IMG/VR virus record: IMGVR_UViG_3300024280_000006
Coordinates: 1 to 41,773 of that record
Length of the DNA: 41,773 bases
Source of the DNA: a virus
Strand: one strand, 5' to 3'
Shown here: positions 13,974-21,177 of the stretch, in pieces
How positions within the stretch are numbered: position 1 is the stretch's first letter
Layout: every line of letters begins with the position of its first letter
Made by a program: the position numbers and the translations under genes
Notes under the pieces: generated by a model
Seen by the model: only the letters and a program-made list of their open reading frames with translations
Told to the model about the DNA's origin: nothing
Database searches by the model: none

Positions 13974-14543
13974 ATGAGCGAAGGACTTGATCGCACCCGG
14001 TGGTGGTATCCGCTGAGCGAAGACATGGATCCGCACGACCAAACCATGCGCAGCGAAGCCAAGGCCCAGGGGCCGCACCCGTTCAACGTGCTGGAGCTGG
14101 ACAACATCTACGCTGCGGACGAGGCCGAGCACTTCGTCGGGCGGGCAGGTGACGAGTGGGAGAGTGAGGAGCCCTACAACCCCGGGGAAGAACTGCGGCA
14201 CTTCTGGCGTGGCGGTGCGGAAGACGCTGTGCGGAAGCGCGATCACTACGACTATGATGAAGTGGGCTGGCTGCTGGGCAACCTGGACGGCGTGGGCACC
14301 AACGTCGTGTTCGGCTGGTGCGATGAGTCCATCAGCGTGGAACGCCCCCGCTACATGGTGGAACACCGCTGGCGCAACCCCTACACCTTGAAGATGGAGC
14401 GTGGCAGCTACAAGGTGTTCGACCGTCAGTGGGACGCATGGTTGTACGCCACGCTGTTGTACATGACCATTCGCCGCATCACCGACACCATCACCCACGC
14501 CACCTACAAGGCGTGGGACATGACTCAAGAATGGAAGGGCTGA
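13974..14543 (+). CDS. Hypothetical acidic protein rich in Trp/Tyr/His
   Basis: 189 residues starting MSEGLDRTRWWYPLSEDMD, with TTAGGAGATTGAG in front of the ATG at 13974. It is rich in aromatic and charged residues (ELRHFWRGGAEDAVRKRDH, YDYDEVGWLLGNLDGVG). The C-terminal half (SYKVFDRQWDAWLYATLLY, MTIRRITDTITHATYKAW) is helical. No family was recognised. It is part of the compact early operon, with three bases to the next start. Confidence 0.55.
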   Translation: MSEGLDRTRWWYPLSEDMDPHDQTMRSEAKAQGPHPFNVLELDNIYAADEAEHFVGRAGDEWESEEPYNPGEELRHFWRGGAEDAVRKRDHYDYDEVGWLLGNLDGVGTNVVFGWCDESISVERPRYMVEHRWRNPYTLKMERGSYKVFDRQWDAWLYATLLYMTIRRITDTITHATYKAWDMTQEWKG

Positions 14544-14546
14544 ATC

Positions 14547-14900
14547 ATGGCTGCCAAAGGATATCGCCAGCTCGGCGTTGAAGCGGCTGCACGCCTGGGC
14601 GTGTGGTTGATGGGCAACTTGGAATGGGTGGCCGCCCACACCCCGGCGGAAATCGCAGACCGGGTGCGCGAGGAGCTCAAACTCGATCACGTGAACACCA
14701 ACATGGTCCGCGACCTGTGCGCCAAGCTGGGCGTCAGCGTGGCGGCGCCCCGGCGCGGCAATCAGCACACCCGGGGCATTGACCGCACGCACATCGTCGC
14801 CGTGGCGGTGCGCGATCTGTACGAGCACCTGAACCTGCCGGTGCCCCCGCTGCTGCTGGCAGTGGTCAAGCGGCAGGCCCCCAAGCCCGAGGAGAACTGA
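14547..14900 (+). CDS. Hypothetical protein with possible helix-turn-helix
   Basis: 117 residues starting MAAKGYRQLGVEAAARLGV. The middle section TPAEIADRVREELKLDHVN followed by MVRDLCAKLGVSVAAPRRG has the spacing of a helix-turn-helix followed by a basic arm, so DNA binding is possible. The C-terminus is Leu/Pro-rich (LNLPVPPLLLAVVKRQ). The call is based on pattern only; no specific family was recognised. Confidence 0.5.
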   Translation: MAAKGYRQLGVEAAARLGVWLMGNLEWVAAHTPAEIADRVREELKLDHVNTNMVRDLCAKLGVSVAAPRRGNQHTRGIDRTHIVAVAVRDLYEHLNLPVPPLLLAVVKRQAPKPEEN

Positions 14901-14901
14901 C

Positions 14902-15123
14902 ATGGTGCGCGTTTACGTCACCTACGGGTACGGTACGAATCTGCGCAACTGCTACTCCGTCGTTGAAGACGAGACGATTGACGGGGCTTTTGAGCAGATC
15001 AACATCGTCACTGGCGGCAAGTATGCATTCACCTATCAAGACGAGGCCGACTTTCAGCGCCAGATCAAGCAGTACCGCTTGCGCGAAGTCTCCCTGCAAC
15101 CTCAAGTCAAGCTGGAGGATTAA
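14902..15123 (+). CDS. Hypothetical small protein
   Basis: 73 residues starting MVRVYVTYGYGTNLRNCYS. The strong GAGGAGAACTGAC precedes the ATG at 14902. A mixed beta/alpha character is suggested by VRVYVTYGYG and DEADFQRQIKQYRLREV. Its stop codon is immediately followed by the ATG of the next gene. Confidence 0.5.
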   Translation: MVRVYVTYGYGTNLRNCYSVVEDETIDGAFEQINIVTGGKYAFTYQDEADFQRQIKQYRLREVSLQPQVKLED

Positions 15124-15330
15124 ATGCAGTTAGCATCAGTTAATGTCATTTGGCAGCACTTTGCCGTCAAATTCCGCGAGGTAGAGACGTTCAACGCGGA
15201 CGGCACCAAGCCTTGCGCGCACACCGCCACGGCTGCGGTGGTGTTCAACGTACCTGAGCGTGAGGTGACTGAGGGGCACCGCACGAGCATCAAGCGAGCA
15301 ATCGCTCAACATCACTACACCCGCCGATGA
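15124..15330 (+). CDS. Hypothetical small protein
   Basis: 68 residues starting MQLASVNVIWQHFAVKFRE, with GGAGGATTAA in front of the ATG at 15124. It has a beta-rich centre (TATAAVVFNVPEREV) and a basic end (SIKRAIAQHHYTRR). It overlaps the next gene by ATGA. No function can be assigned. Confidence 0.5.
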   Translation: MQLASVNVIWQHFAVKFREVETFNADGTKPCAHTATAAVVFNVPEREVTEGHRTSIKRAIAQHHYTRR

Positions 15331-15566
15331 AAGCCCCTGCCCCACCGACATTCCGCCCCCGCTTCAGCCCCCGCAGCTACGCTGAGTTCAGGGCGGCTGA
15401 GTGGGCCCATCAACCCGGATTGCGCCGCCACTGCAAGCAGTGCGGCCACAGATTCAGCCTTGTGAACACGCACAACGTCCAAGGCTGGCAGCGCACTCAG
15501 TCCGCTGGCATTTGCGAAGACTGCGACATCAACTTGACAAAAGGAACGCAACATGACTCAAGATGA
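15327..15566 (+). CDS. Small zinc-ribbon protein
   Basis: 79 residues starting MKAPAPPTFRPRFSPRSYA. Two cysteine pairs, HCKQCGHRF and GICEDCD about 27 residues apart, form a treble-clef or zinc-ribbon motif. Such miniature proteins in phage early operons often bind nucleic acid or host transcription factors, but the target here is unknown. It overlaps the neighbouring genes by 4 and 14 bp. Confidence 0.55.
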   Translation: MKAPAPPTFRPRFSPRSYAEFRAAEWAHQPGLRRHCKQCGHRFSLVNTHNVQGWQRTQSAGICEDCDINLTKGTQHDSR

Positions 15567-16008
15567 ATTCAACACCAAGGTGGTCGAAGGTTTGGAGCTT
15601 CTCCAGGCGTGGGTCGACTCCAAAGACTTTGAAGAGCTGGTCCTGCTCGGCGAGCCGCTGACTGTGTCGGCAGAATACAGCACACAGCCTGTCACCTGGG
15701 GCAATCAACTCCAGCTCCACGTCTACCGCAAGATGGGCTTGGAAGTCGGCTTGTTGGAAGCCGTGGAGGAGCAGGCCGATGGCTTCAGTGTGGAATTCGG
15801 GGACAAGTACCCTGTTTTCGTAGACAAACTGACCAGTGCCATACTTGAAAAGTGCGGCACGGCGTTGCGCGATCAAATACACGCTGTGGCCCTGGCAGGT
15901 GGCACCCAGGCGCAGCAGTTGCACGGCGTGCGCACCCATGTGGCGGCCCTGCTGTACCAAAGCCGTCAGCACCTTGCCGGGGCCCATGCTGCCCCTGTGC
16001 AGCACTAA
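15553..16008 (+). CDS. Hypothetical acidic protein
   Basis: 151 residues starting MTQDEFNTKVVEGLELLQA, with AAAAGGAACGCAAC in front. It is acidic in the first hundred residues (WVDSKDFEELVLLGEPLTV, LLEAVEEQADGFSVEFGD) and Ala/His/Gln-rich in the last forty. No motif was recognised. It is the last gene before the promoter and hairpin at 16019-16053. Confidence 0.5.
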   Translation: MTQDEFNTKVVEGLELLQAWVDSKDFEELVLLGEPLTVSAEYSTQPVTWGNQLQLHVYRKMGLEVGLLEAVEEQADGFSVEFGDKYPVFVDKLTSAILEKCGTALRDQIHAVALAGGTQAQQLHGVRTHVAALLYQSRQHLAGAHAAPVQH

Positions 16009-16018
16009 ACCGCCCCTG

Positions 16019-16053
16019 TGCTATACTGGCCCCCGGCCCCGTGCTGTGGGGCC
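16019..16053 (+). promoter_or_regulatory. Extended -10 promoter with immediate GC hairpin
   Basis: TGC TATACT (16019-16027) is an extended -10 without a good -35. Starting eight bases later, GGCCCC (16035-16040) pairs with GGGGCC (16048-16053) across a 7-base loop, so the transcript would begin with or near a strong 5' hairpin. The next gene starts at 16078 behind ATGGAGATGAGC. Confidence 0.45.
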
Positions 16054-16077
16054 GTGCAACGTAACATGGAGATGAGC

Positions 16078-16677
16078 ATGAAGATGATGAGCAACGGCAA
16101 TTCCGTGCTGCAAGAAATTGCCCGGAAGATGAGCCCCGCTGCCCTGCAAGTGGCAGCCGGTTACTTCACCACTCTGCTGGAAAACAACCAGCAGTTGCTC
16201 GACAGCTGGGAAGCTGCCACAGAGCCCACGCCAGAAGAGAAACAAGAATCTCGTCTGCTGATCATTCGGCTGGCCAAGCACGTCTGCGACACCCAAGTGC
16301 GCGACATGGGCAGCGTCACCTACACGGATGCCAAGCCCAAGGGCGAAGACGTGATGGGTATGCTCGTTCACTTTCACCTGGACCCCCCGGAAGAGGGCCA
16401 CGAGCTGAAGCACATGCTGCTCCAGAAAATCACCATGAACAATCTGGAAATGGTGCTGAAGGTGGGCGGCACGCTGCGTGATGCAGGTGCCCCAGCATCT
16501 GTCATCGGGGTGATGCTCTACACCGTGGGCAAAACCGAGTTCACCGAAACCGGCGAAATGCTGCGCGGGCAGGTTGAGCTGTTGAAGCAGGTGGCGGCTG
16601 AAAAGGGCGTGCCCCTGCACACCAGCCCGCCCCCGCTGGACGCTTGGCTGCCCCCCAAGGACGCCCCAGGACACTAA
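16078..16677 (+). CDS. Hypothetical protein, 199 residues
   Basis: It starts MKMMSNGNSVLQEIARKMS. Of several in-frame ATGs the one at 16078 is preferred, because the GGAG of ATGGAGATGAGC sits at proper distance, as in the gene at 30311. Mostly helical (SPAALQVAAGYFTTLLENN, ESRLLIIRLAKHVCDTQVR), it ends in a Pro-rich tail (TSPPPLDAWLPPKDAPGH). No family or catalytic motif was recognised. It leads a small group with 16703 and 16923 in front of the replication genes. Confidence 0.55.
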   Translation: MKMMSNGNSVLQEIARKMSPAALQVAAGYFTTLLENNQQLLDSWEAATEPTPEEKQESRLLIIRLAKHVCDTQVRDMGSVTYTDAKPKGEDVMGMLVHFHLDPPEEGHELKHMLLQKITMNNLEMVLKVGGTLRDAGAPASVIGVMLYTVGKTEFTETGEMLRGQVELLKQVAAEKGVPLHTSPPPLDAWLPPKDAPGH

Positions 16678-16702
16678 CCCGCCCACGGGCTAGGGGTGCA
16701 GT

Positions 16703-16933
16703 ATGCCCAAGGGCAAAAAACGCGTCCTAACCCGTGTGGTGCCCCTGTATGGTGTTGACCACACCGTGCAGTGGCACCCCGCAGGGGACGGGGCAACCAC
16801 ATTCACCAGCATTAAGGTGGGTGGGGTTGAGGTTCTAGAAATTTACCGTTGGCAGTATGTGCTGACGCCCGTGGGGGCGGTTCCCCTGATTACCATGTTG
16901 GCTGACATGATGGAGAGCAACAATGTCCACTGA
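16703..16933 (+). CDS. Hypothetical small protein
   Basis: 76 residues starting MPKGKKRVLTRVVPLYGVD. The very basic first residues are followed by an all-beta pattern (HTVQWHPAGDGATTFTSIK, VGGVEVLEIYRWQYVLTPV). It overlaps the next gene by 11 bp. Function unknown. Confidence 0.5.
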   Translation: MPKGKKRVLTRVVPLYGVDHTVQWHPAGDGATTFTSIKVGGVEVLEIYRWQYVLTPVGAVPLITMLADMMESNNVH

Positions 16934-17303
16934 GCAACGATCACTGGCAGCGGTGATTGACCTGTACCACCTGCAACGCCAGCACCGGCTGGATTTGGCG
17001 CGGCAAACCGAAGCCGCAGAAAAGGAGGAACGTCTGCTGAAGGGTGAAATCTTTGAGCGCATGCAAGCAGAAGGTCTGTCTTCTGCTGGCGGCAAACTTC
17101 TGCGCGTAACCCTCGAAACAGAGTACGAACCCACAGTCACTGACTACGACAAGTTCTACAAGTTCATCAAGAAACACGACGCCTTCGAGCTCTTGCAGCG
17201 AAGGGTGAGTGCCGCCGCAGTAAAGGAACGCTGGGCGGACGGCGAGCAAGTGCCCGGCGTTGAAAAGTTCCCTGTCCCTAAACTCCACACTTCAAAGGTA
17301 TGA
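16923..17303 (+). CDS. Conserved phage protein next to the ssDNA-binding gene, unknown
   Basis: 126 residues starting MSTEQRSLAAVIDLYHLQR, with GATGGAGAGCAAC in front. The N-terminal half is a coiled coil (LARQTEAAEKEERLLKGEI). The C-terminal half has the pattern TVTDYDKFYKFIKKHDAFE, then LLQRRVSAAAVKERW and VPGVEKFPVPKL, familiar from uncharacterised proteins encoded beside phage replication genes. It is translationally coupled (ATGA) to the putative ssDNA-binding gene, so a replication or recombination accessory role is likely but unproven. Confidence 0.6.
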   Translation: MSTEQRSLAAVIDLYHLQRQHRLDLARQTEAAEKEERLLKGEIFERMQAEGLSSAGGKLLRVTLETEYEPTVTDYDKFYKFIKKHDAFELLQRRVSAAAVKERWADGEQVPGVEKFPVPKLHTSKV

Positions 17304-18100
17304 GTATGACTTCCACCACTGAAATCTCCACGCAAACCGACAACGAGTTCCTTGCCGAGTTGGCGAGTCAAGCCAAGGCAGCCGCCGCCAAGGAGCGTCC
17401 GGACCTTGCACGCGTCAGCACCCGGGCGGGCATCCTGGCCTACAACGGCGAGGCGATCAAGGGCAACAAACTCCAGTGCGTGATCGTGGGCATGGCCTAC
17501 GAAAATGCGTACTACATCGACGAGTTTGACGCCGACAACCCCAAGAACCCGGCTTGCTTTGCTGTGGCCACTGACGACGAAGGCATGCAGCCGCATCCTG
17601 TGGTGCCCATCAAGTTCAACCAGTTGGACAAGGGCCCCGCTCCGGCCGCAGACTGCTCTGGCTGCTGGGCTGCACAGTGGAAGAGCGACCCCAGCGGTGG
17701 CAAGGGCAAGGCGTGCAAGCAGAAGCGCCGCCTGCTCCTGCTGCCGACGGACGCTCTGGAGTCCCCCGAGGCTGTCCGCAAGGCCGAGCTTGCCGTGCTG
17801 ACGCTGCCGGTGATGAGTGTGAAGAACTACAGCAAGTATGTGAACGGACTGGCTGCTCAAGGCAACCTGCCCCCCTGGGCTGTGATCACGGAGGTCAGCA
17901 CGGCGCCCAACGTCAAGTCGCAGTTCACGGTTGAGCTGAACGCAGTCAAGCCCATCACGGACGTGGCCGTGCTCAAGGCGATCCGCGCTCGGCAGGAGGA
18001 GTTTGACTCTCTGATCACCTTGCCGTTCGAAGCCTACGTCGAGACTCCTGAAGAGGAGAAGGCTGCCCCCGCAGCCAAGAAGGCCAGCAAGAAGTTCTAA
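17300..18100 (+). CDS. Putative single-stranded-DNA-binding protein
   Basis: 266 residues starting MSMTSTTEISTQTDNEFLA. The core contains ILAYNGEAIKGNKLQCVIV, then AYYIDEFDADNPKNPACFA, and a cysteine cluster (ADCSGCW ... GKACKQKRR) that may bind zinc. This matches a phage family usually placed with ssDNA-binding or recombination-associated proteins by context. The C-terminus is Lys/Ala-rich ending in Phe (AAPAAKKASKKF) in place of the usual acidic tip. Its position just before DNA polymerase supports a replication role. The biochemical activity is inferred. Confidence 0.5.
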   Translation: MSMTSTTEISTQTDNEFLAELASQAKAAAAKERPDLARVSTRAGILAYNGEAIKGNKLQCVIVGMAYENAYYIDEFDADNPKNPACFAVATDDEGMQPHPVVPIKFNQLDKGPAPAADCSGCWAAQWKSDPSGGKGKACKQKRRLLLLPTDALESPEAVRKAELAVLTLPVMSVKNYSKYVNGLAAQGNLPPWAVITEVSTAPNVKSQFTVELNAVKPITDVAVLKAIRARQEEFDSLITLPFEAYVETPEEEKAAPAAKKASKKF

Positions 18101-18105
18101 GTACC

Positions 18106-18125
18106 AGGGGCCCTACGGGGCCCCT
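18106..18125 (+). terminator. GGGGCCC hairpin between ssDNA-binding and polymerase genes
   Basis: AGGGGCCC, loop TACG, GGGCCCCT: a perfect 8-bp stem five bases after the stop codon at 18100. There is no T run (ATCTGAT follows), so full termination is unlikely. It belongs to a set of GGGGCCCC-core hairpins in intergenic gaps of this genome. Confidence 0.5.
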
Positions 18126-18143
18126 ATCTGATCGGAGCGCATT

Positions 18144-19988
18144 ATGTCGATTATCACAATTGACTTTGAGACTGAAGCGATTGATGGAAATCCAATTGTA
18201 GATCCCCCGGAGCCTGTGGGGGTTTCCATCAAGTGGGACAACAAACCGAGTCAATACTATGCCTTTGGACACCCAACCGAAAACAACTGTACCAGAGAAG
18301 ATGCAGCGCGGGCTCTTCATCAAGCCCTTAAGAACAAGGATAACGAACTTCTTTTCCACAATGCCGGGTTTGATATCAGTGTTATGCGCGCTGCTTTTGG
18401 GTTCAGTCTTGATGATTGGGATCCTTGCTCAATCCACGACACCCAATACCTTCTATTCCTGCAAGATCCTTACTCCCCAACCTTCAGCCTCAAGCCCTCT
18501 GCTGCTCGCTTGCTGGACTGGCCCGCAGAAGAGCAGGACGCGGTAAAGGCGTGGATCTTGGCCAACGTGCCAGCCGCTGCACGGGCCCCTAGCACGGCAG
18601 GGGCCTACATTTGCAAGGCGCCCGGGGGCTTGGTGGGCCCCTATGCTGTGGGGGACACAGACCGCACCAAGGCCCTGTTTGATTTGCTGTACCCCCGGAT
18701 TGCCGCCGCTGGCATGCTGCCAGCCTACAGGCGCGAGCAGCGACTGTTCCCCATTCTGTACAACAGCACCCTACGCGGCACCCGCTGCGACCGCGCCCGG
18801 CTACAGCAGGACACCGAGCACTTTGAAAAGACGCTGATCATTGTGGAGGACGAGCTGCGCAAGCGGTTGAAGTGCGACAACCTGGACTTTGACAAGGATG
18901 CGCAGTTGGCCGACGCCATGGATCGCGCCGGGCTGGTGCAGGAGTGGATCAAGACCCCCACGGGCAAGCGCAGCACCAAGCGCACCAACTTGATGAAGGT
19001 GTGCAGCGACCCCGAGCTGTTCCAACTGCTGAGCTACCGGGGCGCCCTTAGCACCTGCCTGACCACCTTTGCTCGGCCCTGGCTGCGCCTTTCGGCAGCG
19101 GATGGGCGCCTGCACACGGAGTGGAACCAAGTGCGGGGCGACCGCTCCAGCCGGGACATGGCAGGCACACGCACCGGGCGGTTGTCCTCCATGAACCCCA
19201 ATTTCCAGAACATCAGCAACGAGTTTGAGTCCATTGTGGTGCCCCCTGGGTTGCCACCCCTGCCGCTGATGCGGCGCTACATCCTACCGGAGGAAGGCCA
19301 TGTCTGGCTCAAGCGTGACTTCAGTGCTCAGGAAATGCGGATCATGGCTCACTTCGCTGAGGGCCGCCTGTTCGAAGCCTTCCGCACCGACCCAACAACC
19401 GATCCACACGATGCAGTTCGGGGAATCATTAAAGATCTCCTTGGAATTGACATGCCTAGAAAGTACGTCAAGATTACAGGCTTCGGTATCATGTACGGAC
19501 GGGGGATCCCTAACTTGTCAGCCGCCCTCGGCGTCGATGAGCAAGAAGGACGACGAGTACGTGATGCTTATTTCACTGCCCTTCCGGAAATCAAGGTACT
19601 CAGCAAGTCCACCAGCACCCGGGGCAAGCGCAACGAAGCCATCCGCACCTGGGGCGGGCGACTCTACTATGCCGAGCCCCCTACCGTAGACCCGAAGACT
19701 GGAGCCCGCCGCTCGTTCGAGTACAAGCTGCTGAACTATCTGATTCAAGGTAGCGCGGCCGACCAGACCAAGCAGTCTGTGGTTGACTGGGAAGCGGGCC
19801 GCGCCAGCACGGACGTGTTCCAGGCCACTGTACATGACGAAATTTGTATCAGTGCTCCCATTGACGACCAGCGCGGCGCCATGCAGCGCCTACGCCTTGC
19901 CATGGACGCTGACAGGTTTGACGTTCCCTTCCGTAGTGAAGGTTTTGCCGGTCCCAACTGGTGTGATATCGAGGAGTATGAAGCATGA
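18144..19988 (+). CDS. DNA polymerase, family A, with 3'-5' exonuclease
   Basis: 614 residues starting MSIITIDFETEAIDGNPIV, with CGGAGCGCATT in front. The exonuclease domain shows Exo I IDFETE (D7, E9) and Exo II LLFHNAGFDI (about 70-79). The polymerase domain shows the TGRLSSMNPNFQNIS signature, motif A DFSAQEMRIMAHF (about 392), motif B RKYVKITGFGIMYGRG (about 437-452) and motif C TVHDEICI (about 563). It replicates phage DNA with the primase-helicase encoded on the other strand. The shortened exonuclease-plus-polymerase build is typical of podovirus enzymes. Segments 18144-18480 and 19380-19600 use visibly more A/T-ending codons than the rest. Confidence 0.93.
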   Translation: MSIITIDFETEAIDGNPIVDPPEPVGVSIKWDNKPSQYYAFGHPTENNCTREDAARALHQALKNKDNELLFHNAGFDISVMRAAFGFSLDDWDPCSIHDTQYLLFLQDPYSPTFSLKPSAARLLDWPAEEQDAVKAWILANVPAAARAPSTAGAYICKAPGGLVGPYAVGDTDRTKALFDLLYPRIAAAGMLPAYRREQRLFPILYNSTLRGTRCDRARLQQDTEHFEKTLIIVEDELRKRLKCDNLDFDKDAQLADAMDRAGLVQEWIKTPTGKRSTKRTNLMKVCSDPELFQLLSYRGALSTCLTTFARPWLRLSAADGRLHTEWNQVRGDRSSRDMAGTRTGRLSSMNPNFQNISNEFESIVVPPGLPPLPLMRRYILPEEGHVWLKRDFSAQEMRIMAHFAEGRLFEAFRTDPTTDPHDAVRGIIKDLLGIDMPRKYVKITGFGIMYGRGIPNLSAALGVDEQEGRRVRDAYFTALPEIKVLSKSTSTRGKRNEAIRTWGGRLYYAEPPTVDPKTGARRSFEYKLLNYLIQGSAADQTKQSVVDWEAGRASTDVFQATVHDEICISAPIDDQRGAMQRLRLAMDADRFDVPFRSEGFAGPNWCDIEEYEA

Positions 19989-20641
19989 GATGGTCTTTTT
20001 CTAAGTGGGAAACTTACTTCACCTGCCCAGCGAAGTATCGCTTCCGCTACATCAACAAGCTACCTGAACCACAGAGCACGGCGGCAGCCCGAGGCACCGA
20101 CATGCACGCGATGGCGGAAAACTACATCCTTGGCAAGCACGACGACTTGAGCTGGTTGAAGAACAAAGCCATCGTCCCGGTGCTGAACGACTTCCGCCAC
20201 CACACCAACGGCGATCGCCACATGGAGTACAAGCTGAGTTTCGACGCTGAGTGGGATCAGTGCGGGCACAGGTCGGAGAACACAGCCTGCACCGGGGTGC
20301 TGGACGCTGTGCGTGTGCAGGACGGCGTGGTGTACATCGCAGAGTGGAAGTCTGGCAAACCCAAGGAAACCCACGCCGATCAGCGGAAGCTCTACGCACT
20401 GTTCGGGCTGCGCCGCTGGCTCGGAGTGGAGCGGGTCGAGGCCACAACCTACTACTTTGACGACACCAGCCCAGCCCAACGGCTTGTCGCCAGCGCGGCC
20501 ACGGCGGAGGACAAGCTGCGGGCCCTGTGGAATGGGCGTGTGGAGACCATGGAGGGCGACAAAATCATGGCCCCCAAGGCGAACGCGGGCTGCTATTGGT
20601 GCGCCTACAGCAAGAAGAAGGGTGGGCCATGCCCCCTGTAA
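19985..20641 (+). CDS. Cas4/RecB-like PD-(D/E)XK nuclease with predicted Fe-S cluster
   Basis: 218 residues starting MRWSFSKWETYFTCPAKYR. Nuclease core: GVLDAVRV followed by YIAEWKSGKP (E120, K122 of the E-x-K) and QRKLYALFGL, the Gln motif of the RecB family. One Cys near the N-terminus (C14 in FTCPAKYRF) and three near the C-terminus (CYWCAYSKKKGGPC) have the spacing of the 4Fe-4S cluster in Cas4 and AddB. It probably processes DNA ends in replication or recombination. It overlaps the polymerase stop by ATGA and the VRR-NUC start by 13 bp. Confidence 0.75.
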   Translation: MRWSFSKWETYFTCPAKYRFRYINKLPEPQSTAAARGTDMHAMAENYILGKHDDLSWLKNKAIVPVLNDFRHHTNGDRHMEYKLSFDAEWDQCGHRSENTACTGVLDAVRVQDGVVYIAEWKSGKPKETHADQRKLYALFGLRRWLGVERVEATTYYFDDTSPAQRLVASAATAEDKLRALWNGRVETMEGDKIMAPKANAGCYWCAYSKKKGGPCPL

Positions 20642-21177
20642 AGGAGGCTGACATTGAGCTGAAGGTGGTGGCCTGGGCCGAGCAAAACGGCTGGGTCGCC
20701 ATCAAGCTCAATCTACAGGGGAACACCGGCTGGCCGGACAGACTGTTCGTGGGGCGGTTTGGGCTGGTGGTGTTCATTGAATTCAAACGACCTGGGGAGC
20801 GCCCCAGATTGCTCCAGTATGTGCGGCTGTGGATGTTGCGCACGCGGGGCCATGTTGCGGAGTGGTGTGACAATGTTCAAGCCGGAATTGAAATCCTTCA
20901 AAGAGCGGATGCATCCGTATCAGCGGCGTGGCATCGCCTTGGCCGTGCGGCAAGCGACAGTCGGTTTGCTACTCCGCCCCGGGGCGGGCAAGACGAGCAC
21001 GATGCTGGCTACCCTCCGTATCTTGCTGGACAAGAAGCTTTGCCGACGAATGCTGGTAATCTCGACGAAGCGGTCAGTGCTGGACACGTGGCCGCAGGAG
21101 CCCCAGGCGTGGGAGGAGTTCCAGCATCTCAAGGTGCATGTGTTTCACGACAAAGGCCGCATCAACCCACCCGATGA
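20629..21177 (+). CDS. VRR-NUC domain nuclease with long out-of-frame overlap into the helicase gene
   Basis: The first ~91 residues, starting MPPVKEADIELKVVAWAEQ, are a complete VRR-NUC domain: GWPDRLF (P36, D37), VVFIEFKRPG (E51, K53) and LLQYV (Q63). VRR-NUC proteins cut branched or structured DNA and are common beside phage helicases. The usual standalone protein is about 90-110 residues, but here the frame stays open for another 91 codons, 305 bp into the helicase gene in a different frame (RADASVSAAWHRLGRAA onward), with composition that looks like mirrored helicase codons. Either the protein has a non-homologous tail, or a stop codon was lost. I trust the first 270 bp. Confidence 0.7.
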   Translation: MPPVKEADIELKVVAWAEQNGWVAIKLNLQGNTGWPDRLFVGRFGLVVFIEFKRPGERPRLLQYVRLWMLRTRGHVAEWCDNVQAGIEILQRADASVSAAWHRLGRAASDSRFATPPRGGQDEHDAGYPPYLAGQEALPTNAGNLDEAVSAGHVAAGAPGVGGVPASQGACVSRQRPHQPTR

